In this document: positions 8,470-17,694 of the stretch, piece by piece
Layout of the letters: each line of letters begins with the position of its first letter
Numbering within the stretch: position 1 is the stretch's first letter
Assembly: GCA_022841825.1 (NCBI GenBank)
Contig: JALHQT010000003.1
Coordinates: forward strand, 558,001-622,000
Length of the DNA stretch: 64,000 bases
DNA from: Anaerolineae bacterium
GTDB lineage: Bacteria; Chloroflexota; Anaerolineae; Aggregatilineales; Phototrophicaceae
Direction: 5' to 3'
Notes under the pieces: model-generated
What the model was told of the DNA's origin: nothing
Seen by the model: the letters and a program-made list of their open reading frames with translations, nothing else
Database searches by the model: none
Made by a program: the position numbers and the translations under genes

Positions 8470-10011
8470 CTATTCATTCGTAAGTTTGGCGAGGGCGTGC
8501 ATGTCGTCGCGTGTGTGCGGGTACAGGCTGCGATAAACCGCATACAAGGCGTCGTAGGTCGGTTTGACGACCGGGTTGGGTTCGACCACACGGGCGATTT
8601 TGACCCACTCGTCCTTGAGCGGCTGCGCGTCGTGGAATATGCCCGCCGCGTACCCCGCCAGGTAGGCATCACCGAACGCCGCGCCGACGGTGTGTTCCGA
8701 AACCTGCTGCGGCAGTCCGGTGACATCGCTGCAAATCTGCACCCACAGACTGTTGCGCACCCCGCTGCTGACGGCGACCAGTCGCTCCGGCATGGCGTCC
8801 ACCTCCGCCATCGTCTCGATGTTGTGGCGCAGCCCGTAGGCGATGCCTTCCAGGCAGCTTCGGTAGACATGCGCCCGTGTGTGTTTGAGTGTGAAGCCAA
8901 AGAGCGCGCCGCGCGCCTGCGGGTCGTTGATGGGCGTTCGCTCGCCGCTGAAATACGGCAGCGCGATCAGCCCGTCGCTGCCCGCCGGGATCTGCGCCAC
9001 ACTTTCGCTGAGGAGCTGGTAGGCGTTGCCCTCGCCGCGCGCTTCCGCCTCTTGTTCGGGCTGCCCGAACTGATCGCGAAACCAGCGGATGAGCGCGCCG
9101 GACGTGGACATGCCTGCTGCCAGCGCCGCCTGCCCCGGTTGCAGATAGACCGATGCCCACAGGTCGCGGTGGCGGCGATAGCCCGCCACTGCCTGGATCA
9201 GGAACATCGTCGTGCCATACATGATCATCAGGTCGCCCGCTTCGAGCGCCCCGGCACTGACGGCTTCGCTGGCGGCATCCGCCGTGCCGACGGCGACCGG
9301 CGTCCCCGCCGGAATGCCGGTCTCCTCGGATGCCTTCGCCGTCACCACCCCAGCCATTTCGGTCGCCCAGGCGGTCTCCGGCAGCCAGCTCAGCGGGCAG
9401 ATCGGCTCGACAAATTCGGGCGACCAGGCGAGCTTACCCACGTCGAAGAAGGGCGTGAAATACGGCGCGGTGTAGTTATCGACCACGAAGCGCCCGGTCA
9501 GCCTGTACGTCAGGTAGCTGGTGGCGGTCACGACTTTGGCGGTGCGGGCGTACAGTTCCGGCTCGTGGCGGCGATACCAGGCGACCTTGGGACCGACCGA
9601 CTGAGCGCTGAGAAACTGCCCCGTGCGTTCGAAGATGCGTTCGGTGCCAAACTGCTCGGTCAATTCGTCGATCTCACGCGCCGCGCGTGTGTCAATGCCA
9701 TAGAGAATCGCCGGGCGCAGCGGGCGAAATGCCGCGTCGAGGGGCAGCATGGTCGGCGCGATGGCGCTGCATCCCACCCCTGCGAGCTGCCCCTGCCGCA
9801 GCTCCACCTGGGCGAGCAGGGCGCGAGAGATCGTGCAGACGCTTCCCCACCATGCCTGGTCAGCATCATGCTCCGCCCAGCCGGGGCGCGGGATATCAAA
9901 GCCGTAATGTGTTTCGTGCTGCGCCAGGATATCGCCACGCAGCGTCACCAGCACGCCCTTCGCGCCTGTGGTGCCCAGGTCGATGCCCATCAGCACACGG
10001 TCGTCCGTCAT
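8470..10011 (-). CDS. FGGY-family carbohydrate kinase (xylulokinase-like)
   Basis: A 513-residue, full-length FGGY kinase. The N-terminus MGIDLGTTGAKGVLV is the phosphate-1 ATP motif, GTADAASEAVSAG marks the catalytic-Asp region, and SSGVRNSLWVQICSDVTGLP is the family signature before the adenosine site. It phosphorylates a pentulose, hexulose or polyol with ATP in the cytoplasm. The start at 10011 overlaps the stop of the upstream Gfo/Idh-like gene by 4 bp, indicating translational coupling. The substrate would be the product of the Gfo/Idh/MocA dehydrogenases encoded just upstream; which sugar is unknown. Confidence 0.88.
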   Translation of the reverse strand: MTDDRVLMGIDLGTTGAKGVLVTLRGDILAQHETHYGFDIPRPGWAEHDADQAWWGSVCTISRALLAQVELRQGQLAGVGCSAIAPTMLPLDAAFRPLRPAILYGIDTRAAREIDELTEQFGTERIFERTGQFLSAQSVGPKVAWYRRHEPELYARTAKVVTATSYLTYRLTGRFVVDNYTAPYFTPFFDVGKLAWSPEFVEPICPLSWLPETAWATEMAGVVTAKASEETGIPAGTPVAVGTADAASEAVSAGALEAGDLMIMYGTTMFLIQAVAGYRRHRDLWASVYLQPGQAALAAGMSTSGALIRWFRDQFGQPEQEAEARGEGNAYQLLSESVAQIPAGSDGLIALPYFSGERTPINDPQARGALFGFTLKHTRAHVYRSCLEGIAYGLRHNIETMAEVDAMPERLVAVSSGVRNSLWVQICSDVTGLPQQVSEHTVGAAFGDAYLAGYAAGIFHDAQPLKDEWVKIARVVEPNPVVKPTYDALYAVYRSLYPHTRDDMHALAKLTNE

Positions 10012-10787
10012 GATAGCTCCTCCACCCAGCGCTGCGCGCGCAGCCAGTCGTCAATCGTCCCCAGCGGCGCGCCGTCGCGCAGATGCGCGATGAATGCTTC
10101 GATCATGTAGTGCTGCGAGTCATTCGTCCATGCTTCCCAACGCATCCCCTGGTCGAAGAGCGTCAGGCGCTGCTGGAAGGCATTGACGCGACAGAAGCCA
10201 CCCGTCCCGTACAACTCCAGGGTCAGCGCCTCCGGCAGCGAATAACCCGGCGGCAGTGCGCGTCCGATGTCGAGCAGTGCATACGCGTCGCCCAAGCGCA
10301 GGGACGCAAGCCAGTGTTCGGGCGTCCGCTCGATATGGGTGTCGACGGGGTCGTCCCCGGTCAGCCAGTGGAGCACGTCGAGCGCGTGAATCAGCAGGTC
10401 TCTGAGCGGCCGCCCAGAGTCCTGCACATGATATTCAAGCCGCACGCTGATCAGCCGACCCAGCCGCCCGTCTGCCAGCGTCTCATGGAGCATCTGCATG
10501 GGGGGCAGTGTGCGCAGCGGCAGCGCCGGGTATAGGATTGTGCCATGCGCCCCAGCATCGGCGCTCAGCCCCGCCAGCACCTCGCTGGAGCCGAAGGGCG
10601 GCAGCAGCAGCACAGCGCGGCTCGTCCCCCATGTGCTGTCCAGGCGCGCCGAGTCGGTGATGACGCCGTCGAGGCTGTTCGCCGCTGCCGCGCCGCGTTG
10701 GAGCGGGTGCGCTTCGATCCCCAGCGCGGCGAGGACAGCACAGCAGCGCTCCGTCTGCGCCTCGTGGGTGAGTATGCCGATCTTCAT
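10008..10787 (-). CDS. Divergent Gfo/Idh/MocA-like protein with degenerate NAD domain
   Basis: A 259-residue protein. The C-terminal half resembles the Gfo/Idh/MocA alpha/beta domain (GRLGRLISVRLEYHVQDSGRPLRDLLIHALDVLHWLTG, where the His-Ala-Leu-Asp stretch replaces the usual GG..D.g.H.lD). The N-terminal part begins MKIGILTHEAQTERC, without the GxGxxG of the family, and has no EKP motif. So NAD binding is probably lost or altered. It is fused to its neighbours by ATGA overlaps on both sides. It may be a partner subunit of the adjacent dehydrogenases rather than an enzyme in its own right. The ATG at 10787 is used because it overlaps the preceding stop. Confidence 0.68.
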   Translation of the reverse strand: MKIGILTHEAQTERCCAVLAALGIEAHPLQRGAAAANSLDGVITDSARLDSTWGTSRAVLLLPPFGSSEVLAGLSADAGAHGTILYPALPLRTLPPMQMLHETLADGRLGRLISVRLEYHVQDSGRPLRDLLIHALDVLHWLTGDDPVDTHIERTPEHWLASLRLGDAYALLDIGRALPPGYSLPEALTLELYGTGGFCRVNAFQQRLTLFDQGMRWEAWTNDSQHYMIEAFIAHLRDGAPLGTIDDWLRAQRWVEELS

Positions 10788-11788
10788 TGTATCTCTGCCA
10801 AATGCACTGCGCGCCCCATGCGCATCGACTCCAGCACCGCCAGCGAAAGCCGCAGCGCTTCTCTGCCATCGTGAGGCGAGACACGAAACTCGCGATCCCG
10901 TTCGAGGCAGTCGAGCACATGCCAAAGCTGTTGGGCATACGGCTCTTCGCTGCTGCTCATCGGCTCGGCGGGCAGCAGCGCCGGGCGGCTCTCATCGCGC
11001 AGGACGAGCGTGAAGGGCTCGTCAGGCAGGCTGTCATACTGCAGGAGACCCTGGCTGCCGCCGATCTCGAAACGCTGGCGGAAGCGACCATCGGTCACCA
11101 GCCAGCTTCCCTCGATTTGTCCCAGCGCGCCGCTGGCGAACTTCAATGTCACCAAGGCATGATCGCCGACCAGCCCAGTCGGGTTATCGTAGGTCAGCCC
11201 GCGCGCGAACACCTGCTCGACATCACCCATCACCCAGCGCGCGTAGTCGAGATCGTGAATACCACCTTCCAGCATTACCCCGCCCGATTCCTCCGCCGCC
11301 TTAAACCAGGTGCGACGCGCATTGACCGAAGGATGCCCTGCCGCGCGCAGCAGCCGAATGAAAGACGGCGTGCCGATGGCATCGTCCAAGACGAGCTGGC
11401 GCGCGCGGACATACTGCGGGAAGAAGCGCAGCACCTGACCGACGAACAGGCGTACCCCGGCGGCTTCACACGCCCGGATGATGGCGTCGGCATCACTCAG
11501 CGTGCGCGCCAGCGGCTTTTCGCAGATTACATGCTTGCGTGCCGCCGCCGCTGCCAGGGCATGAGCGTGGTGATGTGGCGTTGGCGAGCAGACGTGCACG
11601 ATGTCCACCGCCGCGCACAACGCCTCGACGCTGGCGAAAGCGCGCCCGCCAAAACGTTGTGCGGCAGCTCGGGCAGCATCGGTGTGCAAATCATAAAAGC
11701 CAACCAGATCGACAGGCAGCCGCCGCCAACGTTCGGCGTGCCAGGTGCCGATCCAGCCTGCACCGATGATGCCGACCTTGAACTTCAC
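10784..11788 (-). CDS. Gfo/Idh/MocA-family oxidoreductase
   Basis: A 334-residue NAD(P)-dependent sugar or cyclitol dehydrogenase. VGIIGAGWIGTWHAERW is the Rossmann motif, CEKPLARTLSDA carries the EKP motif with the catalytic Lys, and GGVMLEGGIHDLDYARWVMG is the conserved substrate-side GG..D...H.lD motif. The family oxidises or transiently oxidises hydroxyls of sugars, inositols or glycosides in the cytoplasm. It sits between two further Gfo/Idh/MocA genes; three in a row suggests successive steps or a hetero-oligomer on one sugar. Confidence 0.88.
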   Translation of the reverse strand: MKFKVGIIGAGWIGTWHAERWRRLPVDLVGFYDLHTDAARAAAQRFGGRAFASVEALCAAVDIVHVCSPTPHHHAHALAAAAARKHVICEKPLARTLSDADAIIRACEAAGVRLFVGQVLRFFPQYVRARQLVLDDAIGTPSFIRLLRAAGHPSVNARRTWFKAAEESGGVMLEGGIHDLDYARWVMGDVEQVFARGLTYDNPTGLVGDHALVTLKFASGALGQIEGSWLVTDGRFRQRFEIGGSQGLLQYDSLPDEPFTLVLRDESRPALLPAEPMSSSEEPYAQQLWHVLDCLERDREFRVSPHDGREALRLSLAVLESMRMGRAVHLAEIQ

Positions 11789-11797
11789 GCGGTTGTC

Positions 11798-12826
11798 CTA
11801 CAGGTCTACCGGGCGACCGCTGCGCGCCGATTCGGTTACGGCGGTCAGCACGCGGGTGACGAGCAGACCATCTTCACCCGACGCCAGCACAGGCTGGTCA
11901 TAGACGACCGCATCGACGAAACGCGCGATCGCTTCGAGCACGAAGCCGCTCATGCGCGGCTCTTCGCCGCCAAAGACGATCCCCATCACATCCGGCAGGC
12001 TGGCGTTCTGCTGGGTGTACTTTTGCACCGCCCGGTGATCCGATGTATTGATGTACATCGCGCCCTTACTGCCGACCATCTCGAACTTGAAGTTGAAGAC
12101 CATCGGCTCGGTTTCCGGCAGAATCCACAGGTTCTCCAGCGTGACGACCGTGCCCTTTTTGAACTCGACGACCGCGACATGCAAATCCTGCGTATCGACC
12201 CCCATCGACTGGAGAATGCCCGAACGACTGACGGCATAGACTCGCCTGGGTTCGTCTTCGAGCAGATAATGCGCCAGGTCGAAGGTGTGGCTGGCGAGGA
12301 ACCAGAGTGCCGAGCTCTTGCTCGCCCAGGGGAGCATCTGGGTCGCGACCCAGGTTGTGTTGCTCAGCCGGGCATAGATGTACGAGATATCGCCCAGCTC
12401 TCCCGCCTTGACGCTGGCTTTGGCGTTGATGAACGGCGGGCTGACGCGATTGTGAAAATCGACCATCAACTTGACGCCGGCTTTCTTCGTCGCGTTCAGG
12501 ATCGCCTCGGCATCCTCGACCGTCGTCGCCAGCGGCTTTTCGACCAGGATGTGCTTGCCCGCCTCGGCGGCGGCGACGGCGATTTCGCGATGCGCGAAGT
12601 CCGGCGTGGCAATCGAGACTGCCTTGATCTCCGGGTTGGCGAGCAGCTCACGATAATCCGTGTAAACATGCGGCACATTGTACTTGCGGGCGATTTCGTT
12701 GGCGCGCTCTGCGTTGAGATCGCACACGCCCACCAGCCGCGCCTGTGGCATCCTCGCGTAGACATGCGCGTGCCACGCGCCTCCGACGATCCCTGTTCCG
12801 ATAACACCAAATCCGACGGGTTCCAT
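11798..12826 (-). CDS. Gfo/Idh/MocA-family oxidoreductase
   Basis: A 342-residue dehydrogenase of the same family as its neighbour. The dinucleotide motif is GVIGTGIVGGAWHAHVY, with VEKPLATTVEDA for the catalytic Lys and SSALWFLASHTFDLAHYLL in the His-containing helix. The ATG at 12826 is only 6 bp after the permease stop. An upstream in-frame extension runs antisense-like through the permease and is rejected. In the operon it directly follows the importer permeases, so it probably performs the first step on the imported sugar. Confidence 0.88.
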   Translation of the reverse strand: MEPVGFGVIGTGIVGGAWHAHVYARMPQARLVGVCDLNAERANEIARKYNVPHVYTDYRELLANPEIKAVSIATPDFAHREIAVAAAEAGKHILVEKPLATTVEDAEAILNATKKAGVKLMVDFHNRVSPPFINAKASVKAGELGDISYIYARLSNTTWVATQMLPWASKSSALWFLASHTFDLAHYLLEDEPRRVYAVSRSGILQSMGVDTQDLHVAVVEFKKGTVVTLENLWILPETEPMVFNFKFEMVGSKGAMYINTSDHRAVQKYTQQNASLPDVMGIVFGGEEPRMSGFVLEAIARFVDAVVYDQPVLASGEDGLLVTRVLTAVTESARSGRPVDL

Positions 12827-12831
12827 GATGA

Positions 12832-13659
12832 CTAGCCTTTCACTGCACCGAAGGTGAGACCACGCACAACATAACGCCCCAGAATGAGAAAGATGATCAT
12901 CGGGGGAAGCATGGCGACGACTGCCGTCGCCGCGATTTGATTCCAGTAGACGCCGGTCGAGGCGAAGAAGCTGATCGTCCCGACCGGGAGCGTCGCCGTC
13001 GTCTGCCTGCTGAGCACGAGCGGGAAGAGGACATTGTTCCAACTGAAGACGAAAGCGAACATCGATGTGACGATGATGCCCGGCAGCGCGAGCGGCAGCG
13101 TCACGCGCCAGAAGGCGAGCCAGCGATTCGCGCCATCGACCAGCGCCGCCTCTTCCAAGTCGTAGGGCACGTCATCCATGAAGCTCTTGAGCAGCCAGAC
13201 GGAAAAGGGGATGGTGATGGTTTGCAGCATGACGATCATCGCCTGGTAGGTGCCCGCCCAGCCGATGCGTGTCATCAGGATGAAGAAGGGGATGATGAAG
13301 ATGATCGGCGGCGCGATCAGCAGACTGACATACCAGTTGAGGATGAAGCTCTTGCCACGCATATTGAAGCGCGAGAGGGCGTACGCGGCTGAAAGCGAGA
13401 AGGGCAGGCTGAGAAGCGTTGCTCCAGTGCTGACGATCAGGCTGTTGACGAGCTGCGGCGCATTGTTGCCAGGATCGACAAAGGTCGTCTCGAACGATTG
13501 CAGCGTCGGCTGGAAGAAGATTTGCGGCGGCAGCACATATGTATCTGACGGGTGGCGGAATGCCAGCAGCATGAACCAGAAGATCGGACCGATGAACAGC
13601 AAGAGGACGAGCAGCGTCAGGGCGTAGATGATCGCTTTCTGCAAATTTGTCAGCCGCAT
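12832..13659 (-). CDS. Carbohydrate ABC transporter permease, MalG type
   Basis: A 275-residue inner-membrane permease with six predicted hydrophobic segments. The EAA loop DLEEAALVDGANRWLAFWRVTLPLALPG contacts the ATPase. The ATG at 13659 has GGGAG 9 nt upstream; a GTG at 13668 overlaps the previous stop but lies too close to that site. It pairs with the MalF-type permease upstream and the binding protein beyond. No ATPase gene is in the operon, so it must use a shared MsmX-like ATPase encoded elsewhere. Confidence 0.92.
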   Translation of the reverse strand: MRLTNLQKAIIYALTLLVLLLFIGPIFWFMLLAFRHPSDTYVLPPQIFFQPTLQSFETTFVDPGNNAPQLVNSLIVSTGATLLSLPFSLSAAYALSRFNMRGKSFILNWYVSLLIAPPIIFIIPFFILMTRIGWAGTYQAMIVMLQTITIPFSVWLLKSFMDDVPYDLEEAALVDGANRWLAFWRVTLPLALPGIIVTSMFAFVFSWNNVLFPLVLSRQTTATLPVGTISFFASTGVYWNQIAATAVVAMLPPMIIFLILGRYVVRGLTFGAVKG

Positions 13660-13661
13660 GA

Positions 13662-14534
13662 TCACCACTCCCGCTTACGAAAGATGAAGAAGATGTACAG
13701 GTTGATGATGATGGTCACGATGATGACGACCAGCCACGTCATCGCCGCCGTCAGCCCGATGTTATAGTTGACCAGCCCTTCGCGGTAGAGATTGAAGCTG
13801 AGTGTACGCGAGGCAGTGCCAGGTCCCCCTCCCGTAAGCACGAAGACCAGGTCGAAGCTGTTGAACAACTGCATGAAGCGGATCATGACCAGGAAGGCGG
13901 CGACCGGGCGCAGCAGCGGCAGCGTGATGCGCCAGAACATCGCCAGCCCGCTGGCACCATCGACGCGCGCCGCATCCTTGAGTTCTTCCGGGACGGCAAT
14001 CAAGCCCGCGTAGAGCACGATGGCGAAGAACGGCGTCCACTGCCAGGTATCGGCGATTCCGATGCTCAGCAGGGCGGTGCTGGCGCTGCCGAGAAGCCCT
14101 TGTGGCGGCGGCGTCAAGCCGATGCCCGTCAGCAGCCAGGGCAGGACGCCCCCCTGCGGCTCCATCAGGTAGCGAAACAGAAAGCCGACCACGACAGGTG
14201 CCACGGTCGTCGGCATGATCAGGATAGCGCGCGTCACAGTCATGCCGCGCAAGTGGCTGTTGAGCAGCAGCGCGATTGCCATCCCCAGCCAGAACTGGAC
14301 AAAGGTGCCGACGAAGGACAGGAGCAGGGTGTTGGTCAGCGCTTCGACAAACGGCGTCGTCTGGAAAACCATCCGGTAGTTATCCCAGCCCGAAAAGAAG
14401 AGCGGGGTGGGGCTGGTCTGCAAATTCCAGAAATAAAAACTATTGATGAGGGCGAAGCCCATCGGATAGAGCACCAGCGACAACAGGACGACGACGGAGG
14501 GTGCGATCAACAAATAAGGCAGCCGCTTGCGCAA
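13662..14534 (-). CDS. Carbohydrate ABC transporter permease, MalF type
   Basis: A 290-residue membrane protein with six hydrophobic segments. The first (about residues 5-27) is followed by NSFYFWNL, and the EAA loop is ELKDAARVDGASGLAMFWRITLPLLRP. LTGGGPGTASRTLSF before the last helices is typical of CUT1 MalF-like permeases. It forms the membrane channel with the MalG-type partner. A stable hairpin separates it from the binding-protein gene, as often seen where the latter must be made in excess. Confidence 0.92.
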   Translation of the reverse strand: MRKRLPYLLIAPSVVVLLSLVLYPMGFALINSFYFWNLQTSPTPLFFSGWDNYRMVFQTTPFVEALTNTLLLSFVGTFVQFWLGMAIALLLNSHLRGMTVTRAILIMPTTVAPVVVGFLFRYLMEPQGGVLPWLLTGIGLTPPPQGLLGSASTALLSIGIADTWQWTPFFAIVLYAGLIAVPEELKDAARVDGASGLAMFWRITLPLLRPVAAFLVMIRFMQLFNSFDLVFVLTGGGPGTASRTLSFNLYREGLVNYNIGLTAAMTWLVVIIVTIIINLYIFFIFRKREW

Positions 14535-14563
14535 GGGGTTGTCCTCCCAGAATACTTTTTGGT

Positions 14564-14588
14564 GAGGCGGCGCAGCCCGCGCCGCCTC
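14564..14588 (-). terminator. Intercistronic hairpin downstream of the binding-protein gene
   Basis: Perfect 10-bp GC stem (14564-14573 with 14579-14588) and a 5-nt loop, 13 bp past the binding-protein stop. On the transcribed strand no U-tract follows, so it probably protects or partly attenuates the mRNA rather than ending it. Confidence 0.6.
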
Positions 14589-14601
14589 GTAGGTTACAAC
14601 A

Positions 14602-16077
14602 TCACGCCTGCAGGCTGGCGATCAACGCCTGGGTGTTCTCCAGGGTGTCGTCGAAGCTGTCGATGTTGTACGGGATCATCTGGTTGCCGCTCAGGATGTT
14701 GCTGAAGAGCGTCTGCGTCGTCTCCAGCGCGACCTCCGGCGTAACAGCACCGGTCATCGCCTGGTTGAGCTGTAAGCCGTACACACCTTCCAGCGAGGTG
14801 TAAATCGGCGCTGGCGGGCGGACGACCTTGCCGTTGCCCAGACGCATCATCTCCAACTGGGTATCCAGGAACGGATAGATTTCACGCAGCTCTTCGTCCT
14901 GGTAGAGCGACAGACGGCTGAAGTCCGCGAACTGGTAGCCCGCGACATTGACCTTTCCCATCGCCTTCTGCCCTTCCGTGCCCGTCGCCCACTTCAGGAA
15001 CTGCCAGGCATCGTCCTGGTTGGCGGAGGTGGAAGGCATGCCCAGCGCCCAGCCGCCCAGGCTGACGACCTGGTCGCCGCCGGCGGTCTTCGTCGGCAGG
15101 ACGGCAGTGCGGAACTTGTCGACGACGGGGGATGGCGTGCCGGTCAGGTAACCTTCGTTGTTGACCAGATAGAAGTAGGGTGTCCAGTGGTAGAACATGG
15201 CGATATCGCCCTGCGAGAAGCGTGTGCCCGCGTCGAACCACAGGTAGTTGATCGATTCTGGCGGCGACCAGTCGTACAGGCGCTTCCAGTCCTGGAGCGC
15301 GGCGAGATTCTCCGGCGAGTTCATCGTCGGCGTGAAGTCCCACGGCGCGTTGGGGAACTGGGTGAACCAGCGCGCGCCATAGCTGGCGGCGAGCTGGGTG
15401 TACATGTGAACGACGGGGACGGGCTGCGCGCCGATTACGGTCGTGGCGAAGAACGTCGTTCCGTCCATCTCCATGCCGTTGACCTGTTCGAGAATCTCGA
15501 AATAGCGCTCCCAGGTCCAATCGCCCGCTTCGGCGGTACTGGCGGGCAGCGGGTCGATGCCTGCCGCTTCGAAGACATCGGTGCGGTACATGATGCCCTG
15601 CGCATACGCGCCAACGGGCAGAGTCCAGATCTTGCCGCGCCATGTGCTGAGCGAGTGGAGCACTTCCGGCAGGAAGTCGTCGATGGCGCTGTCCGAATCG
15701 GCGGCAATGTAATCGTCGAGCGAGCGAATCCAGCCATTGTCGGCATATTGGCTGATCCACATCTGGTCAACGGCGATCACATCGGCATCCGCCGTTTGTG
15801 TCAGGAAGGAATTGATCAGACGCGCCTGAAGTGCGACATATCCCAGCGACTCAATTTCGACGCCGATACCCGTTAGCTCGGTGAATTGGTCAACCACGTT
15901 TTGCAGCGCCAGATCCCAGGGATCGCCGACCGTCAGGACTTTGATGGTCCGTTCAGTCTGCGCCTTGGAACGTGCGACGATGCGATTGAACATGGGCAGT
16001 CCGGAAACCGCGAGCGCCCCTGCCGCACCAGATATGCGGAGGAAGTCGCGCCGGCTAAGTAAGTTTCTTCTGTACAT
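14602..16077 (-). CDS. Sugar ABC transporter substrate-binding protein (Tat-type signal)
   Basis: A 491-residue family 1 (MalE-like) extracellular solute-binding protein. The N-terminus has the twin-arginine motif SRRDFLRISGAAG and a hydrophobic stretch, so export is likely by the Tat route. The mature part has the family 1 pattern 'VDQFTELTGIGVEIE' and WTWERYFEILEQV ligand-side motifs. AAAGGA lies 9 nt before the ATG. It captures the oligosaccharide for the two permeases encoded downstream. Confidence 0.9.
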   Translation of the reverse strand: MYRRNLLSRRDFLRISGAAGALAVSGLPMFNRIVARSKAQTERTIKVLTVGDPWDLALQNVVDQFTELTGIGVEIESLGYVALQARLINSFLTQTADADVIAVDQMWISQYADNGWIRSLDDYIAADSDSAIDDFLPEVLHSLSTWRGKIWTLPVGAYAQGIMYRTDVFEAAGIDPLPASTAEAGDWTWERYFEILEQVNGMEMDGTTFFATTVIGAQPVPVVHMYTQLAASYGARWFTQFPNAPWDFTPTMNSPENLAALQDWKRLYDWSPPESINYLWFDAGTRFSQGDIAMFYHWTPYFYLVNNEGYLTGTPSPVVDKFRTAVLPTKTAGGDQVVSLGGWALGMPSTSANQDDAWQFLKWATGTEGQKAMGKVNVAGYQFADFSRLSLYQDEELREIYPFLDTQLEMMRLGNGKVVRPPAPIYTSLEGVYGLQLNQAMTGAVTPEVALETTQTLFSNILSGNQMIPYNIDSFDDTLENTQALIASLQA

Positions 16078-16236
16078 GGTTCAGATCCTTTACCCTAATC
16101 GAGTCTTCATCTCTTCCAATGCAAGCACATGGGCAACGGGCATCACTACCACCCGTTTTCGCCAGTCTCTCTTTCGCTTCAGCCCATTGCCACCTCCTGC
16201 TCCCTCGTGATGGATGCTCGAGTGCGATCTGGCGAT

Positions 16237-17304
16237 CTACACAGCGAGCCGTCCCTGTTCAAAAATCGGATGCCCGTCCAGGTATACAGTGCCTTGTTGA
16301 CGGAGGTCTTTGACGATATCCCAGTGGATAGCGGATTGATTGGTGCCGCCGCATTCGGGGTACGCACGCCCCAGCGCCAGATGGATCGTGCCGCCGATCT
16401 TTTCGTCGATCAGGATGTCTTTGCAGAAGCGATCGACATGCGGATTCAGCCCAAAGGCGAACTCGCCGATCAAGCTTGCGCCGGCATCGGTTTGGATGAC
16501 ATGGTGGAGAAAGTCCTGATTGCGCGAGGCGGTGGCTTCGACCAGCTTGCCTCGCTCCCAGCGCAGGCAGATATCGTGGACGAGCTGCCCGCCCAACACG
16601 CCTGGGAACTCGAAGCGGATGCTGCCGTCGAGCGTCTCGGTGAGGGGCGCGGTGTAGATTTCACCATCGGGCATGTTGATTTTGCCGTCGAAGACCTGCC
16701 AGCTTCGCCCGGCGACCGAGAAGCGCAGATCGGTATCGACGCCGACGATGCGCACCTCGCTCCCGCGATTCAGCGTCTGCGCCTGCGCTCGCCAGCGCTC
16801 CGCCAGCGTCGGATAATCGACAAAGCAGGCGTCGAAGAACATGTTGGTGATGGTGTCGAGGTTGGTCTCTGCCTGCTGGGCAAAGGCAGCGTTAGGGACG
16901 CGCACCAGACACCAGCGCGTTTTTTGCCAGCGCAGCGTCGAGACTTTGCCCATCGCCGCCTGGTTGAGCGCCAGTCGCTCCGGCGCGATGCCGTCGTGCT
17001 CATGCAGATTGCAGCCGCCGCGCAGTCCCAGGTAGACATCCGCCCACTCCATGCCGTACGCTTCCAGCTCCGGCACCCAGGCGAGCTGTGCCTCATCGCC
17101 GTAGCGTAGGACGAGGTCGCGCAGCGATTCAGACAGGAACTGCACCTGTGGGTAGGCACCCGCTCGTACCGCCGCCTCAAAGCAGGCATGTACCAGCGGG
17201 TAGGTCTCCAACTCAGACATGGCGATCATCACCCGTTCGCCAGGCTCTACGGCGACCGAGTACTGGATCAACAGCTCTCCAAGTTGTTTCCAGCGACGAT
17301 CCAT
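16237..17304 (-). CDS. M29-family metallo-aminopeptidase
   Basis: A 355-residue thermophilic-aminopeptidase-like (AmpS/AmpT) protein. All family metal-site residues seem present: the Glu of NMPDGEIYTAP, the Glu of IGEFAFGLNP, and the His/Tyr/His/Asp set in GGTIHLALGRAYPECGG followed by IHWD. It would release N-terminal residues from peptides in the cytoplasm, with Zn or Co. It is the first gene downstream of a sigma70-type promoter and heads a sugar operon, which is an odd place for a peptidase. It may act on a glycopeptide or an amide-linked sugar, or simply share the promoter. Confidence 0.85.
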   Translation of the reverse strand: MDRRWKQLGELLIQYSVAVEPGERVMIAMSELETYPLVHACFEAAVRAGAYPQVQFLSESLRDLVLRYGDEAQLAWVPELEAYGMEWADVYLGLRGGCNLHEHDGIAPERLALNQAAMGKVSTLRWQKTRWCLVRVPNAAFAQQAETNLDTITNMFFDACFVDYPTLAERWRAQAQTLNRGSEVRIVGVDTDLRFSVAGRSWQVFDGKINMPDGEIYTAPLTETLDGSIRFEFPGVLGGQLVHDICLRWERGKLVEATASRNQDFLHHVIQTDAGASLIGEFAFGLNPHVDRFCKDILIDEKIGGTIHLALGRAYPECGGTNQSAIHWDIVKDLRQQGTVYLDGHPIFEQGRLAV

Positions 17305-17499
17305 GCCACAACCTTTGCTTTGATAGCCGCTACATCAACGACTTGTTGAAGTCGATGGCAGGCGTCGGCTTTGTGGGTGAATCCGATATGTTTCCGTTCG
17401 TCAGCTCAGGATCATATTGATTTTGCATCATCATCGCTTTCGACGTGACGCGGAAGTCTAGAAGAATGTTTTTGCGACATCACGATTAATTTCGGGATG

Positions 17500-17528
17500 A
17501 TGATAGGAGCGTTTGGCGACCATGTCAA
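17500..17528 (-). promoter_or_regulatory. Sigma70-type promoter for the leftward operon
   Basis: On the minus strand TTGACA (17523-17528), a 17-bp spacer and TATCAT (17500-17505; 5 of 6 consensus). It would give a leader of roughly 190 nt before the aminopeptidase start. The leader and the rest of 17305-17694 contain no gene that I can recognise. Confidence 0.6.
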
Positions 17529-17694
17529 CAAATTCGCTCACAAATCATCAATGTTTCGCAAAGATCATTCATAAATGACGAAACTTCAGCACTCTAATTG
17601 GGTTGTGTATCGATTCGGTTGAAATTGGGTACAGCCCATGTAGGTACTGCTGGCGTAAACAGTTGATAATTCGCGCTTGACGTGAAGAGCGCAT

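Noticed and set aside
8497-10110. 537-codon open frame on the + strand
   Set aside because: It lies exactly antisense to a full-length FGGY kinase with intact motifs. GC-rich codons leave the opposite frame open by chance; the protein is Arg/Ala/Gln-rich and matches nothing.
10787-12835. 682-codon open frame on the + strand
   Set aside because: Antisense to two Gfo/Idh/MocA genes that have clear cofactor motifs and overlapping start/stop codons; no ribosome-binding site and a biased composition.
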